Shown here piece after piece: positions 31,348-42,100 of a stretch of DNA of 64,000 nucleotides. The stretch covers positions 1 to 64,000 of the forward strand of contig QEVF01000004.1 of the NCBI GenBank assembly GCA_003576915.1. The letters are read 5' to 3'. The notes below the pieces were generated by a model. The model made no database searches and was not told the DNA's origin. It was given only the letters and a program-made list of their open reading frames with translations. Both the position numbers and the translations under genes were made by a program. How positions within the stretch are numbered: position 1 is the first letter of the stretch; every line of letters begins with the position of its first letter. Origin of the DNA: Planctomycetota bacterium. Its GTDB lineage: Bacteria; Planctomycetota; UBA8742; UBA2392.

Positions 31348-31773
31348 ATGAAGCCCACGATTGCAGCCGCGACCCTCTTCCTGCTGGCCGCGCTTGCGGC
31401 CGCCTGCGCGAGCACCGCGAGCCGGGCGCCGCAGCCCAGGCCTTCCTTTACGGAAGCGCAGAAGGCCGAACTGGCCGAGGGCGTGTTCAAGCTGCTCAAG
31501 GAACGCTGCGCCGAATGCCACCAGGCCGGCGCGCCCAAGATCTACGCGAAGATCGATTACATTCTGGACCACGACAAGCTGGTCAAGAGCCGCTGGGTGA
31601 AACTCGACGAACCTGAATACTCGGGTCTGTATACGGAGTGTGAAGACGGCTCCATGCCCCTGAAGCTGAACGCCGAGGGCAAACCCAAGATCAAGGACCC
31701 GCTGCCCAAGGCGCAGGTGAACATGCTGCTGCAATGGCTGCAGGCCGGGGCGCCTGCGTGGAAGGGGCAGTAA
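31348..31773 (+). CDS. Lipoprotein c-type cytochrome, planctomycete type
   Basis: A 141-residue protein with a lipoprotein signal peptide (L-A-A-L-A-A-A-C, lipid Cys20) and one haem c site, C-A-E-C-H at 54-58, in R-C-A-E-C-H-Q-A-G, like the small cytochrome domains common in Planctomycetota. A possible distal Met lies in D-G-S-M-P-L. It is expected at the periplasmic face of a membrane as an electron carrier. TATGCT at 31315-31320 is a possible -10, 27 bases before the start. The next gene (peptidase) starts 45 bases downstream and may be co-transcribed. Confidence 0.85.
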   Translation: MKPTIAAATLFLLAALAAACASTASRAPQPRPSFTEAQKAELAEGVFKLLKERCAECHQAGAPKIYAKIDYILDHDKLVKSRWVKLDEPEYSGLYTECEDGSMPLKLNAEGKPKIKDPLPKAQVNMLLQWLQAGAPAWKGQ

Positions 31774-31818
31774 CGGACGGCGCACCCGATTCGTGACGTG
31801 CCCATCGTGGGGGACTGC

Positions 31819-32679
31819 ATGCGCATCTTCATTTCCGCGGACATCGAAGGCTGCACGGGCATCGTTCATCGCGATCAGCTCATGCCCGAGGGCAAAACCT
31901 ACGGCGCGGCGCGCAAGCTTATGACCGGCGACATCAACGCCGCCATCGTAGGCGCCCTGCGCGCGGACCCCGGCGCGGAGTTTGTGGTCTGCGACGGACA
32001 CGGCGTGATGCGCAACATCCTGCTGGAAGAGCTGCACGAATCCGCCCAGCTCGTGATCGGCCCGGCTACCGTGGAGAACAAGCCCCTGTGCCAGGTCCAG
32101 GGTTGCGACGACAGCTTCGACCTCGCGCTGTTTGTGGGCTATCACTCAAGGGCGGGAACGCCGGGCGGACTGCTGGCCCACACCTGGGTGGGAAGCACCA
32201 TCTGCAACTTCAGAATCAACGGCCAACTCGTCGGTGAAGCCGCGCTCAATGCGGCGGTCGTGGGAACCTGGGACATTCCTGTGGGGCTGGTGGCAGGAGC
32301 CAGCGAGCTGGCCCCCGAATGTGAACAAACGTTGCCCGGCGGCCACGTGTTTGTGCAGACCAAGCAGACCTATGGACCCACGGCGGCGCTGTGCCTGCCG
32401 CCGTCCAAGACGCGCCGACTGATCGAAGACGGTGCCGAGGAGGCGGTCCGCCGCTTCCTCGCCGGCAAGCTCAGGGCCCTCAAACCCAAGCTGCCCGTGA
32501 CCATGGAAATCGAGGTGTACCGGCGCGAAATGGCCGACAAGGCCTGCCGCGTCGCGGGCGTCGAGCGCGTGGCGGAGCGAGTGATTGCCGTGACCGCGCC
32601 TCGCGTGGACCAGGCGGCAGCGGCAGCCTGGAATGCCGTGGTCCGCGCCCAGGACGAAGAAGCCTCCTGGCTCAAGTAG
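31819..32679 (+). CDS. M55 family D-aminopeptidase (DppA-like)
   Basis: A 286-residue zinc peptidase of family M55. Metal and catalytic motifs are all present: S-A-D-I-E-G at residues 5-10, C-D-G-H-G near 57, G-Y-H-S-R-A-G near 107 and the H-T-W segment. DppA of Bacillus subtilis is a decameric D-aminopeptidase acting on D-amino-acid peptides from peptidoglycan; the exact substrate here is unknown. The ATG at 31819 has GGGGGA upstream and M-R-I-F-I-S as its first residues, so it is preferred over a start seven codons earlier. Confidence 0.9.
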   Translation: MRIFISADIEGCTGIVHRDQLMPEGKTYGAARKLMTGDINAAIVGALRADPGAEFVVCDGHGVMRNILLEELHESAQLVIGPATVENKPLCQVQGCDDSFDLALFVGYHSRAGTPGGLLAHTWVGSTICNFRINGQLVGEAALNAAVVGTWDIPVGLVAGASELAPECEQTLPGGHVFVQTKQTYGPTAALCLPPSKTRRLIEDGAEEAVRRFLAGKLRALKPKLPVTMEIEVYRREMADKACRVAGVERVAERVIAVTAPRVDQAAAAAWNAVVRAQDEEASWLK

Positions 32680-33066
32680 AAACCCTGCCCATGCAGCAAG
32701 GCCGGCCGCAAGGCGCGGCAGCGCCCTGCCACGCGCCGGTGAGGGGGCGTGGTGCCGCCTGCACAGCGGCAACTCCACAACATGGGTGTTTCCGTGCGCA
32801 GGCAACAGGCCACATCTATGTGGCAAAACGCACAGGTATACAGAATATGCGTTCTGTGCATTTCTGTGCATTACGTAAAGTAACCGTACAAATTACCTTC
32901 CAACTCAGTGGGACGAGCTGTAGCATGCCGCTCACTTTATACCCTTAGTAACCTGCCACACCTGCCGTATTTTCTATATAGAAGAGCGATGCGACGAGTG
33001 ATGACCGACAGGTCACCGTCTCGATTACCGCTGCCCCCGGCAGCAGACCCTTCCTGAGGAAGCCCG
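32680..33066. other. Gene-free region upstream of giant repeat protein 1
   Basis: No gene seen. It contains a perfect 10-bp tandem repeat TTCTGTGCAT at 32852-32871, and the string GCATTACGT at 32868-32876 that also occurs before the second giant gene. The short hairpins before the start codon are TGACC/GGTCA, GCTGC/GCAGC and TTCCT/AGGAA (about 33000-33060). TTTATACC at 32937-32943 is a weak -10 candidate. Confidence 0.6.
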
Positions 33067-36000
33067 ATGACCCGATTCGTTCTGACCCTGCTGGCGGCCG
33101 TAGTGTTGGCGCCGCTGGCACTTGCCCAGTCCACATGGAACGGCGGCACCAGCACCAACTGGGGTGACGCCGCCAACTGGAGCGCCGGCGTGCCCACGGG
33201 CACGACGGACGCGATCATTTCGGGCGTGGCCGCCACCATGCCCACGCTGAACGTGGCCGCCACCTGCCAGTCCCTGACGATTCAGACGGGAGCCACGCTC
33301 AGCGGCGGCACCCAGACCCTGACGGTCAACGGGAGCTGGACCAATAACGGCACGTTCACGCCCAATACCTCGAACGTGACCTTCGCGGGATCGACGAACA
33401 CGACCATCGGCGGCACAAGCACGACGAGCTTCTGGGTGCTCACCCTGTCCAAGAACGCCAAGGCCACGACGGTCACGCTCAATGCCAACGTCAACGTGAA
33501 CTCGACGAGCGCGTCCACTTCGGCCCCGGCGCTGAACGTCGGCACGGGCACCCTCATCACCAACGGCTTCAACCTGACCGTGGTGGGCATGCTCTCGAGC
33601 TCCGTGTCCAACGCCTCGGAATTCCGCGTGACAGTCGGCGGTATCGTCAACCTTTCCGCGATCAATCAGAACAGCCCCGGCCTGACCAACTTCACGGTCC
33701 AGGCGGGCACTGTCACCATCACGGGCCAGCACCTGATGTTCAATGGCGGCCAGCGCTCGGATATCAGCGGCGGCAACGTCAATTACACGAGCACCGGCAC
33801 GGGCCTGAACCTCTCGACCAACAACTCCGGCTGGGGCTGGTTTGCCACCGGCGGCAACATTGCGTTTTCAGGCAGCATCTCCACCAGCATTGCCTGCTAC
33901 TTCCTTGCCACGGGCACCAGCATCGTGCGCTTTGTGGGCAACACCCCCAGCACCATCACGCTTTTCAGCAGCACGACCGACTTCAGCCAGGGCTGGTCGT
34001 TCTTTGACCTGCGCATCGAGAAAACCAGCTCAAGCGCCACCTTCAACGTGACCTCCAGCGGCGGCATGCAGAGCAACCTGCCCGTCAACGGCACCCTGAC
34101 GGTCAACGCGGGCGCCACGGCCACATTCTCGCCGCGCTTTGCCACGGGCTTCCAGGCCAGCATCGCGGCCATCAACAACAGCGGCACCCTGAACCTCAAC
34201 GCCGCCGTCGCGGGCACCAACTACAACGTTTCGGGCAACATCGTCACCAACGCCGGCGGCACCCTGACCAACGGCGCCAACGCCCGCGTGACCCTGACCG
34301 GCGCGGCGGCCAGCACCATCTCGGGCAGCAACAGCTTCAACGAGCTCTTCTGCACCGTGGCAGGACGCACCGTCAACTTCGGCGCCGGCACCACGACCAC
34401 GATCACCGGCATCATGTACTTCATCGGGGCGTCCGGAAACCGCATCCTGATCCGCAGCACGACCGTCGGCGTTCAGGCCAACCTTTCCATCACCACCGGC
34501 ACCGTCGTGTGTCAGCACGTGGACGTGCGCGACAACGCGGCTTCCGTGGCCTGCTACTCCGCGCCCGGCGGCCTCGACTCGGGCAACAATACAAACTGGT
34601 TCTTCGAGTCCGTCAGCGTGGTGGCCGACACCGGCACCCTGCAGGCCGTTTGGTCGAACAGCACGACTCCCGGCCAGAGCGGCTCGTTCGTGATCCAGAA
34701 CAACTACGCCACCGGCGTCACGCTCAACAGCATCACCATCCAGGCCACAGGCACCGGCAACGACTCCAACGCCTACAGTCAGGTCGCCCTTTACCGCGAC
34801 AACACGGGCGGCGGAACCATCGGAAGCTGGGACGGAACCGACCCCATCTACGGCGCGGCCGTCACGGCCTTCCCCACGGATAACGGCCAGATCACCTTCA
34901 CTTCCTCGCTCGCCTTTGCCGCGGGCGCTTCCAACCGCTTCTTTGTCGTCGTCACCTTCAACGGGTCGACCCTGGCCGCGGGCGGCCAGACCTTCCAGAC
35001 CCTGGTTTCCAGCTTCAATGTCACCGGCGGCGCGGCCGCAGGCACGCCGACGCTGGCCATGCGCGGCTATCAGGTTTCAACCCCGAACCTGAACGTGACG
35101 ATCCCCAACGTGACGGCTCGCCCCTGCACTTCGACCTATGCCGGCCCCGGCAGCAACGGCTTTGAGTACGCCCGCTTCACCATCAACAACGCCAGCCCCG
35201 TGCCGGTGACCGTCAACTTCATCCAGCTCTTCAGCTTCGGCAGCCCGCACAACGGCAGCATCAACTCCGTGCAGCTCTTTGAAGACACCAACGGAAACGG
35301 CGGCTGGGACATGGGCGTGGACGCCCAGGTCGGCGCCACCTTCACCACCTGGACGGGCTCGCAGAACTTCACCTACTCGGGCGCGGCGGGCAACTTCGCC
35401 GGCAATGAAACCCGCCAGTACTTCATCATCACCAAGCTCAACGGCTCGACAGCACCGCCCACCGGCACCCAGATCGGCTTCTACTTCTCCAGCTCCAGCT
35501 CCGCGACGGGCGCCACCTTCACGGGCAACACCCAGACCGTGCGCTACGGCGTCCAGATCCAGAATGCCGCGCTGCACGTGATTGCCACGCCGGGCACGGC
35601 CGTACCCATGCTGCCGACCGCCAGCGCGCCCGCGCAGATCGGCCGCTTCACCATGACCAACATCAGCGCCGCCACCAGCGTCACGCTGAACAGCATCACG
35701 CTCACGGCCACGGGTACGGGCAACGACCTGACGGCCTACTCGACGCTGCGCCTTTACCGCGACACCAACAGCAACGGTTTCTGGGACGGCGCCGACACGC
35801 AGTTCGGCGCGACTCTGACCGCCTTTTCGGCCAATGACGGTACGGCCACCTTCACCCAGGGCGGCGGCGTGGCCATTGCGGGCAGCACGACCCAGACGTT
35901 CTTTGTGGTGGGCGCCATGAACGGCGGCACGCCTCCGACGGCTGGCCAGACGTTCAGGTTCTTTGTTTCATCCTTCTCAAGCACGGTCGCCAGCGACAGT

Positions 36001-38892
36001 CTGGGCGTGCCCAGCCATATCATGGAGGGCATTACCGTTGTCAGCGCGGCCTTCACGTTCACCGACGCCAGCGGCGCCTCCGCCACGGACGCGCTGCCCA
36101 GCAGCACCAACAACGTGCTCCAGAACTTCACCGTGACTCTGTCTTCTTCGGGCAACGTGGACCTGCAGACGGTGACGGTGACCCACGCCGGCACCGGCAA
36201 CCCGACGACGGCCTACACCCAGGTGCGTTTGTTCCTGGACAACGGTGACGGCGTTTTCACCGGCGCCGACACCCAGGCCAACACCAATTCGGCGTCCTTC
36301 TCCGGTTCGCCCGCCACCGCCTCATTCACGCTGAGCGCCGGCGCCGCAACCTTCACCCCCAGCCAGAGCAAGCGCTTCTTCGTGGTGGTGGACATCAACG
36401 CCTCGCCGAGCGTCGGCCAGACCTTCAAGTGCTATGTCTCCGCGGCCACGGCCAGCGGCGGCGGTACTGCCCTGGCCGGCATCCCCACGCCCTCGACCAG
36501 CGGCAACTCGGGCCTGATCATCGTGGCCCCGACGCTGACGGTCTCGGCCACGACGGGCACGGCCGTCAACGTCTACGCCAATGACCAGGGCCCCGGCAAC
36601 GGCGGCCGCCAGATGGGGCTGTTCACGATCACGAACAACGCCGCCGGCGTCGCGACGCTGACCCAGATTGCGCTTCAGGCCAGCGGCACGGCGGACGACT
36701 CGACGGACTACTCCGAAGTTGCCATCTACCGCGACGACGCCGCGGGCGCGAGCCCCGGCAGCTTCGACGCCGCTGACACGCTCATCGGCAGCGCGGCCAC
36801 GGTGTACCCCGCCAATGACGGCACGCTGACGTTCAATGTGCAGGCGGGCGAGCAGAGTTTCGCCGCTTCGGCCTCGCGCACCTACTTTGTGGTGGTCAAG
36901 CTCAGCGGCCAGGCTTCGCCGACGGAGACGCTGCAGGTGGCCGTCAGCGACATCACGGTGGGCGGCGGCTCGGCCAAGGCCGGCGTGCCCTCGGGCGTGA
37001 TGTCGGGTCTCGTCATTCTGGCCCCGAGCTTCGTGTTCGCGGATAACAGCTCCGCCACGCAGGGCCAGGCCTCTCTGGGCGGCACGGGTTACACCATCCA
37101 GCAGTTCACCGTGTCCTATCCCAACGGCCCCAACAACACCCTGACCTCCATCACCGTTCAGCCCACGGGAACGGGCAACGACCAGAATGATTTCGCCACG
37201 GTCGCCCTGTACCGCGACGCCAACGCCAACGCCCAGTACGACGCCGGCACAGACGTGCTGGTGACTTCCTTTGCGGCCTTCCCCGCTGATGATACGGCGG
37301 CCAGCTTCACGATTACGGGCACGGAGTCGCAGTGGGCCGCGGGCGACGTGCGCCAGTTCTTTATTGTTGTGGATTACAACACCAACGGCTCAAACAACAC
37401 CACCTTCGCCACGCAGGTTCAGGGCGCCTCGGGCGGCTCCACCGGCACCACCTACAACGCCCTGCCCCAGCCCAGCACCGGACCCACGGCGGGCCTGCTG
37501 CTGCTGGCCAACAACATCACCGTCACGGTCAACGGACCCGGCACCGCCACCACGGTCAACAACACCGATCAGGGCCCCGGCGGCATTGGCCGGGTCATCC
37601 TTGATTTCACGCTGACCACCGTGGCCGGCAACTGGACTGTCAACACCCTGACCTTCACCGGCCAGGGCACGGCCAACCATCAGACGGCCTACAACAGCCT
37701 CGCCCTCTATGAAGACGCCAACACCAACGGCACCTACGACGGTGCGACCGGCGGTGACAGCCTCGCCGTAGCGGCGGCGGCCACGAGCTTCAACGCCTCC
37801 AGCCAGTACACGGCCACGCTGACCACCACCGCCTTCCCGCCCAGCACCACCCGCCGCTTCTTCCTGGTGGGCCAGCTTGCGGGCACGGCGACCACAGGCC
37901 AGACCCTGAACGCCAACATCACCGGCCAGACTTCGACGCCTCCGGCCGGCGGCTCCTTCATGACGTTGCCCAGTGCCACGTCCACGGCGCTGATCATTGA
38001 TGCCGCGGCTCTCACCACGCGCAACAGCGCTTCGGCTCCCGCCGCGGCCACCGTGGAAGGCGGCACAGCCCAGGGCCGCAGCCTCGCCCTCTTTGAGTTC
38101 ACGGCCACCAACAACAACGTGGCGGTCAATGGCCTGACCCTGACCACCGCGGGCAGCGGCGACTGGACCACGGACCTCGCCGCCGCCAACGGCGTCGAGA
38201 TCTACGAGGACAACGGCAACAACATCTTTGACGGCGCGCCGACGGATACTCTCGTGTTCAGCGGCGCCGGCGCCAACGGCACCCTGACCTGCACCTTCAC
38301 CTCGCCGGTCAACGTGCCCAACAACGGCTCGCGCAGCGTCTGGGTGCGGGTCAACCTGCTGGCCTCCGCGGGCGCGAGCGTGCCGGAAACGTTCACCGCC
38401 TCCATCGCCAACGCCGCGGACGTCAACATCACCGGCGCCACCTCGATCCTCGGGACGCCGGCACCCAACAGCAACGCCCTGAGCGTGGTCATCTTCGCGG
38501 TCACCACCTTCACCCCGACCTTCGACGTTCAGGCAGGCGGCGCGGCTATCACCATCGACGGCAGCGGCTTCCTGGCTCCTCTCACCCTGACCATCGGCGG
38601 CGTGGTGTGTCCCGGCACGCCGGTCATCAACGCCGGCGGCACACAGATCACGGGTTTCCTGGTTCCCCCGGGAAGCGGCAGCAACCTGCCCATCGTCCTC
38701 ACGAACGGCGCTCTGGGCAACAAGACCCTGACGCAGACCTTCAGCTATGCCGGCGGCAGCACCGTCGGCGGAGGCGGCGGCGGCGGGGGTGGCTGCTCCA
38801 CCAACGAAGAGCCTGTGGGCCTTGTCTGGCTTGCCGCACTCGCGCTGCTGGCGATGGCAGCAAGGCTGGGGCTGCACACGCGCAAGGGCTAA
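33067..38892 (+). CDS. Giant secreted repeat protein 1 with C-terminal sorting signal
   Basis: A 1941-residue protein. A signal peptide (cleavage after A-L-A20) leads into a T-W-N-G-G-T-S-T-N-W-G-D-A-A-N-W-S module and an N-terminal beta-rich region with T/N/G-rich strands up to about residue 515. Eight homologous units of about 155 residues follow. Each has a T-G-T-G-N-D-like turn, an acidic loop of dockerin/EF-hand type (for example R-D-T-N-S-N-G-F-W-D) and an R-F/Y-F-V-V-V strand. Near residue 1815 begins an IPT/TIG-like domain (I-T-I-D-G-S-G-F-L), then a poly-Gly stretch, a single Cys, a hydrophobic helix and a basic tail: a three-part sorting signal. It is probably exported and anchored or processed at the cell surface; calcium binding is inferred from the loops. 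A paralogue follows at 39137. Confidence 0.85.
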   Translation: MTRFVLTLLAAVVLAPLALAQSTWNGGTSTNWGDAANWSAGVPTGTTDAIISGVAATMPTLNVAATCQSLTIQTGATLSGGTQTLTVNGSWTNNGTFTPNTSNVTFAGSTNTTIGGTSTTSFWVLTLSKNAKATTVTLNANVNVNSTSASTSAPALNVGTGTLITNGFNLTVVGMLSSSVSNASEFRVTVGGIVNLSAINQNSPGLTNFTVQAGTVTITGQHLMFNGGQRSDISGGNVNYTSTGTGLNLSTNNSGWGWFATGGNIAFSGSISTSIACYFLATGTSIVRFVGNTPSTITLFSSTTDFSQGWSFFDLRIEKTSSSATFNVTSSGGMQSNLPVNGTLTVNAGATATFSPRFATGFQASIAAINNSGTLNLNAAVAGTNYNVSGNIVTNAGGTLTNGANARVTLTGAAASTISGSNSFNELFCTVAGRTVNFGAGTTTTITGIMYFIGASGNRILIRSTTVGVQANLSITTGTVVCQHVDVRDNAASVACYSAPGGLDSGNNTNWFFESVSVVADTGTLQAVWSNSTTPGQSGSFVIQNNYATGVTLNSITIQATGTGNDSNAYSQVALYRDNTGGGTIGSWDGTDPIYGAAVTAFPTDNGQITFTSSLAFAAGASNRFFVVVTFNGSTLAAGGQTFQTLVSSFNVTGGAAAGTPTLAMRGYQVSTPNLNVTIPNVTARPCTSTYAGPGSNGFEYARFTINNASPVPVTVNFIQLFSFGSPHNGSINSVQLFEDTNGNGGWDMGVDAQVGATFTTWTGSQNFTYSGAAGNFAGNETRQYFIITKLNGSTAPPTGTQIGFYFSSSSSATGATFTGNTQTVRYGVQIQNAALHVIATPGTAVPMLPTASAPAQIGRFTMTNISAATSVTLNSITLTATGTGNDLTAYSTLRLYRDTNSNGFWDGADTQFGATLTAFSANDGTATFTQGGGVAIAGSTTQTFFVVGAMNGGTPPTAGQTFRFFVSSFSSTVASDSLGVPSHIMEGITVVSAAFTFTDASGASATDALPSSTNNVLQNFTVTLSSSGNVDLQTVTVTHAGTGNPTTAYTQVRLFLDNGDGVFTGADTQANTNSASFSGSPATASFTLSAGAATFTPSQSKRFFVVVDINASPSVGQTFKCYVSAATASGGGTALAGIPTPSTSGNSGLIIVAPTLTVSATTGTAVNVYANDQGPGNGGRQMGLFTITNNAAGVATLTQIALQASGTADDSTDYSEVAIYRDDAAGASPGSFDAADTLIGSAATVYPANDGTLTFNVQAGEQSFAASASRTYFVVVKLSGQASPTETLQVAVSDITVGGGSAKAGVPSGVMSGLVILAPSFVFADNSSATQGQASLGGTGYTIQQFTVSYPNGPNNTLTSITVQPTGTGNDQNDFATVALYRDANANAQYDAGTDVLVTSFAAFPADDTAASFTITGTESQWAAGDVRQFFIVVDYNTNGSNNTTFATQVQGASGGSTGTTYNALPQPSTGPTAGLLLLANNITVTVNGPGTATTVNNTDQGPGGIGRVILDFTLTTVAGNWTVNTLTFTGQGTANHQTAYNSLALYEDANTNGTYDGATGGDSLAVAAAATSFNASSQYTATLTTTAFPPSTTRRFFLVGQLAGTATTGQTLNANITGQTSTPPAGGSFMTLPSATSTALIIDAAALTTRNSASAPAAATVEGGTAQGRSLALFEFTATNNNVAVNGLTLTTAGSGDWTTDLAAANGVEIYEDNGNNIFDGAPTDTLVFSGAGANGTLTCTFTSPVNVPNNGSRSVWVRVNLLASAGASVPETFTASIANAADVNITGATSILGTPAPNSNALSVVIFAVTTFTPTFDVQAGGAAITIDGSGFLAPLTLTIGGVVCPGTPVINAGGTQITGFLVPPGSGSNLPIVLTNGALGNKTLTQTFSYAGGSTVGGGGGGGGGCSTNEEPVGLVWLAALALLAMAARLGLHTRKG

Positions 38893-38916
38893 TGGCGTCA
38901 CAAGTTGAAGCATGGT

Positions 38917-38948
38917 CCGGGGGCGCCTGTCGCCCCCGGATTTTTTTG
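38917..38948 (+). terminator. Terminator of giant repeat gene 1
   Basis: A 9-bp stem CCGGGGGCG/CGCCCCCGG with loop CCTGT, followed by ATTTTTTTG. Confidence 0.95.
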
Positions 38949-38971
38949 TCACACGGCTGTTGGTGGCTAAC

Positions 38972-39040
38972 TGTGCAATTTGTGCAATTGGTGAACGAGC
39001 ATTACGTCTTTATTGCATTCATTCAGCAATGCACTATACT
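38972..39040 (+). promoter_or_regulatory. Promoter and direct-repeat element of giant repeat gene 2
   Basis: A perfect 9-bp tandem repeat TGTGCAATT lies at 38972-38989, with GCATTACGT at 38999-39007. A promoter candidate is TTGCAT at 39013-39018, 16 bases, then TATACT at 39035-39040. The repeat and GCATTACGT have counterparts before giant gene 1, suggesting a shared regulator. Confidence 0.6.
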
Positions 39041-39136
39041 TACAAGACATTGCCGCCTCTTTGCTGTCATTGATGCGTCATGACTTGTTGCGCCTTCGCG
39101 CAGTCTTGTCTGCATGAAAACTACGAGGTCACACTC

Positions 39137-42100
39137 ATGCTGCGAAACGCCCTTTTACTGCTGATTCTGGCCTTGCTTGCACCCCTGGGCCTCGCCCAGA
39201 CGACCTGGAACGGCGGCACCAGTACGAACTGGGGTGACGCTGCCAACTGGAGTGCGGGCGTGCCGACCTCGGCCACTGATGCCATCATTTCCGGCACGGC
39301 ATCGACCATGCCCACGATCAACGTGACCGCAAGCTGCAACTCGCTGACGATCAACAGCGGTGCGACTTTGACGGGCAGCAGCCTCACGCTGACAGTCAAC
39401 GGGAACTGGACGAACAACGGAACCTACGTTCCCGGCACGGCGAACGTGATTTTCGGCGGCACGGCCACGGCCACCGTCGGCGGCACTTCGGCCACGAGCT
39501 TCTACAAGGTCACCGTCACCAAGGGCGCACTCGCCACCACAGTCACCCAGAACGCGGCGGTCACCACGACCCTGGCCGGCACCTCGGATTCACTGGACAT
39601 TCAGGTCGGCACCTGGGTGACCAACGGCCAGAGCCTCACTGTGGCCGGCCGCGTCAACAGCACGGGCACGGCCTCGGGCGAGCTGCGCGTGACGGTGGGC
39701 GGGACGGTCAACCTGAACAACATTTACGGCTGGAACCTGGACTACTTCACAGTGCAGGCGGGCACGGTGAACATTTCGGGCCTGCACGAAGTGGTCAACA
39801 GCGGCCACCGCTGCGACTTCACGGGCGGCGTGGTCAACTACACCAACACGGGCACCTGCCTGCAGCTCTACACGAACAACACGGGCTGGGGCTGGTATGC
39901 CTCGGGCACGGCCCAGGTGAACATCGCGGGCAGCATCAACACGAACTCGACGGTGTTCATGCAGAGCAGCGGCAGCGCCATTGTGCGCTTCACGGGCGCG
40001 ACCTCGACTACTGTGCGCCTGACGACGACGTCGTGGAGCTTTGTGGACCTGCGCATCGAGAAGACCGGCGGCGCGTCAGTCACGTTCACGGCCGGCACCT
40101 CCCTGACTTCAAACTTCAGCGTCACGAACCTGACCGTCAACGCCGGCGCGGTGCTGAACCTGGGCGGCGCGTTCGGCGCCGGTTTCGGCTTTGCCTTCAC
40201 CAACGTGACCAACAACGGCACGATCAATCAGAACTCCTTCCTCATCACCCAGACCGGCAACTTCAGCAACTCCGGCACGTTCAACGGCGGCACCGGAACG
40301 ACCACGTTCGGCGGCACCTCGACCCTCACCAACACGGGCACACTGAACTGGTATAGCGTGACGATCAACGCCGGCGCCACGGTCAACGGCGCGTCCACCA
40401 TGAACGTGATGGGCAACTGGACCAAGAACGGCACCTTCAACCACAGCAACGGCACCGTGGTGTTCACCAGCGCCACCACCTCCGTCATTTCCGGAGCCAC
40501 CAACTTCTTCAACTTCACCTGCACGACAGCCGGCAAGCAGATTACCTTCACCGCCGGCACCACCCAGACCATCAGCGGCACCCTGACCCTGACGGGCACG
40601 GCGGCCACCACGGTGAATCTGCGCAGCTCGGCCACCGGCACCAAGTGGTTCATCAACGACGCCGGCAACGAGACGTGCAGCTACGTCAACGTGCAGGACT
40701 CGACGGCCACCAACGCGATCGTTGTCTATCCCGGCGGCGTGGACAACGGCAACAACACGAACTGGCTTTTCACCGCGGACATGCAGGTGGCCGCCACGGC
40801 CGGCACGGCCCAGAACGTCGTGGCCACGGACACCGGCCCCAGCGGCACGGGCCGCAGCATCGGCACCTTCACCATCACCAACACCCATGCCACCAACGCC
40901 TTCACGCTCAACAGCATCACCCTGGAGGCCAGCGGCAGCGGCAACGACAGCAACGCCTACAGTGAAGTCCGCATCTTTGAAGACACCACCCTTGACAGCG
41001 TCTGGAACGCCGGCGACACCGCTTACGCCGGCACCTTCACCGCCTACCCCGCCGACAACGGCACCTTGACATTCACGGCGGCCCAGAACTTCCCCGTGGG
41101 CACTTCGCGCCGCTATTTCGTGGTAGTCAAGCTCGGCGGCACGACCCTTGCCCTCAACGGTCACACCTTCAACACCCGCGTCAGCAACATCACGACCGCG
41201 GGAGGCGGCGTGGGCGGTGTACCCTCCACCGTCATGAACGGTCTGATCGTGGACGGACCCGAACTGGCCGTCGCCGCCAGCGCCGGCTCAGCCCAGAACG
41301 TCTACGCCAACTCCACCGGCACCGGCAGCAACGGAATTTCCGCCGGCACCTTCACCATCACGGCCAACGCCCAGGGCGCGGCTACCCTTAATTCCATCAC
41401 CATCACGGCCTCGGGCACCGGCAACGACAGCAACGCCTTCAGCGAAGTGCGTCTGTATGAGGACACCGGCGGCACCGCGGGTTCCTATGACCCCGGCGTG
41501 GACACGCCGTACGGTTCTGCCGCCACAGCTTTCCCCGCCGACAACGGCTCGCTGACCTTCTCGGCCGTGCAGAACTTCACAGCCGGCAGCAGCCGCCGTT
41601 ACTTCGTGGTGGTCAAGCTCAACGGCAGCACCCTGGCCACGCCGAGCCAGACCTTCAACTTCGCCGTGACCGACATTTCCGTCTCGGCCGGCGTGAACAA
41701 GTCCGGCCTTGGCACGCCCGTAATGAACGGGCTTGTCATCCTGGCGCCGGCGTTCACGTTCGCTGACGCAAGCCCGGCCACCCAGGGCACGGCCTACCCG
41801 TCCTCGGGCGACTACCTGCTTCAGAAGTTCACAGTCAACTACGCGGCGGGCCCCAACAACTCCCTCACCGGCCTCACGGTGGCGGCGTCAGGTTCCGGCA
41901 ATGACTCGACGGGTTATGCCAGCGTCCGCCTCTATCGCGACGCCAACTCCAACGGCAACTACGATGCGGGCGTGGACACCCAGGTGGCCACTCAGGCCGC
42001 CTTCAGCGCCGACAACGGCACCCTGAACTACACCCTGACCGAGAGCTTCACGGCGGGCGCCACGAACACCTACTTCGTCATCGGCGAATACAACGGCACC

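Noticed and set aside
33017..33066. Possible c-di-GMP-type riboswitch before giant gene 1
   Set aside because: The GCTGC and TTCCT hairpins looked suggestive, but the conserved core and pairing of the known riboswitch are not there.
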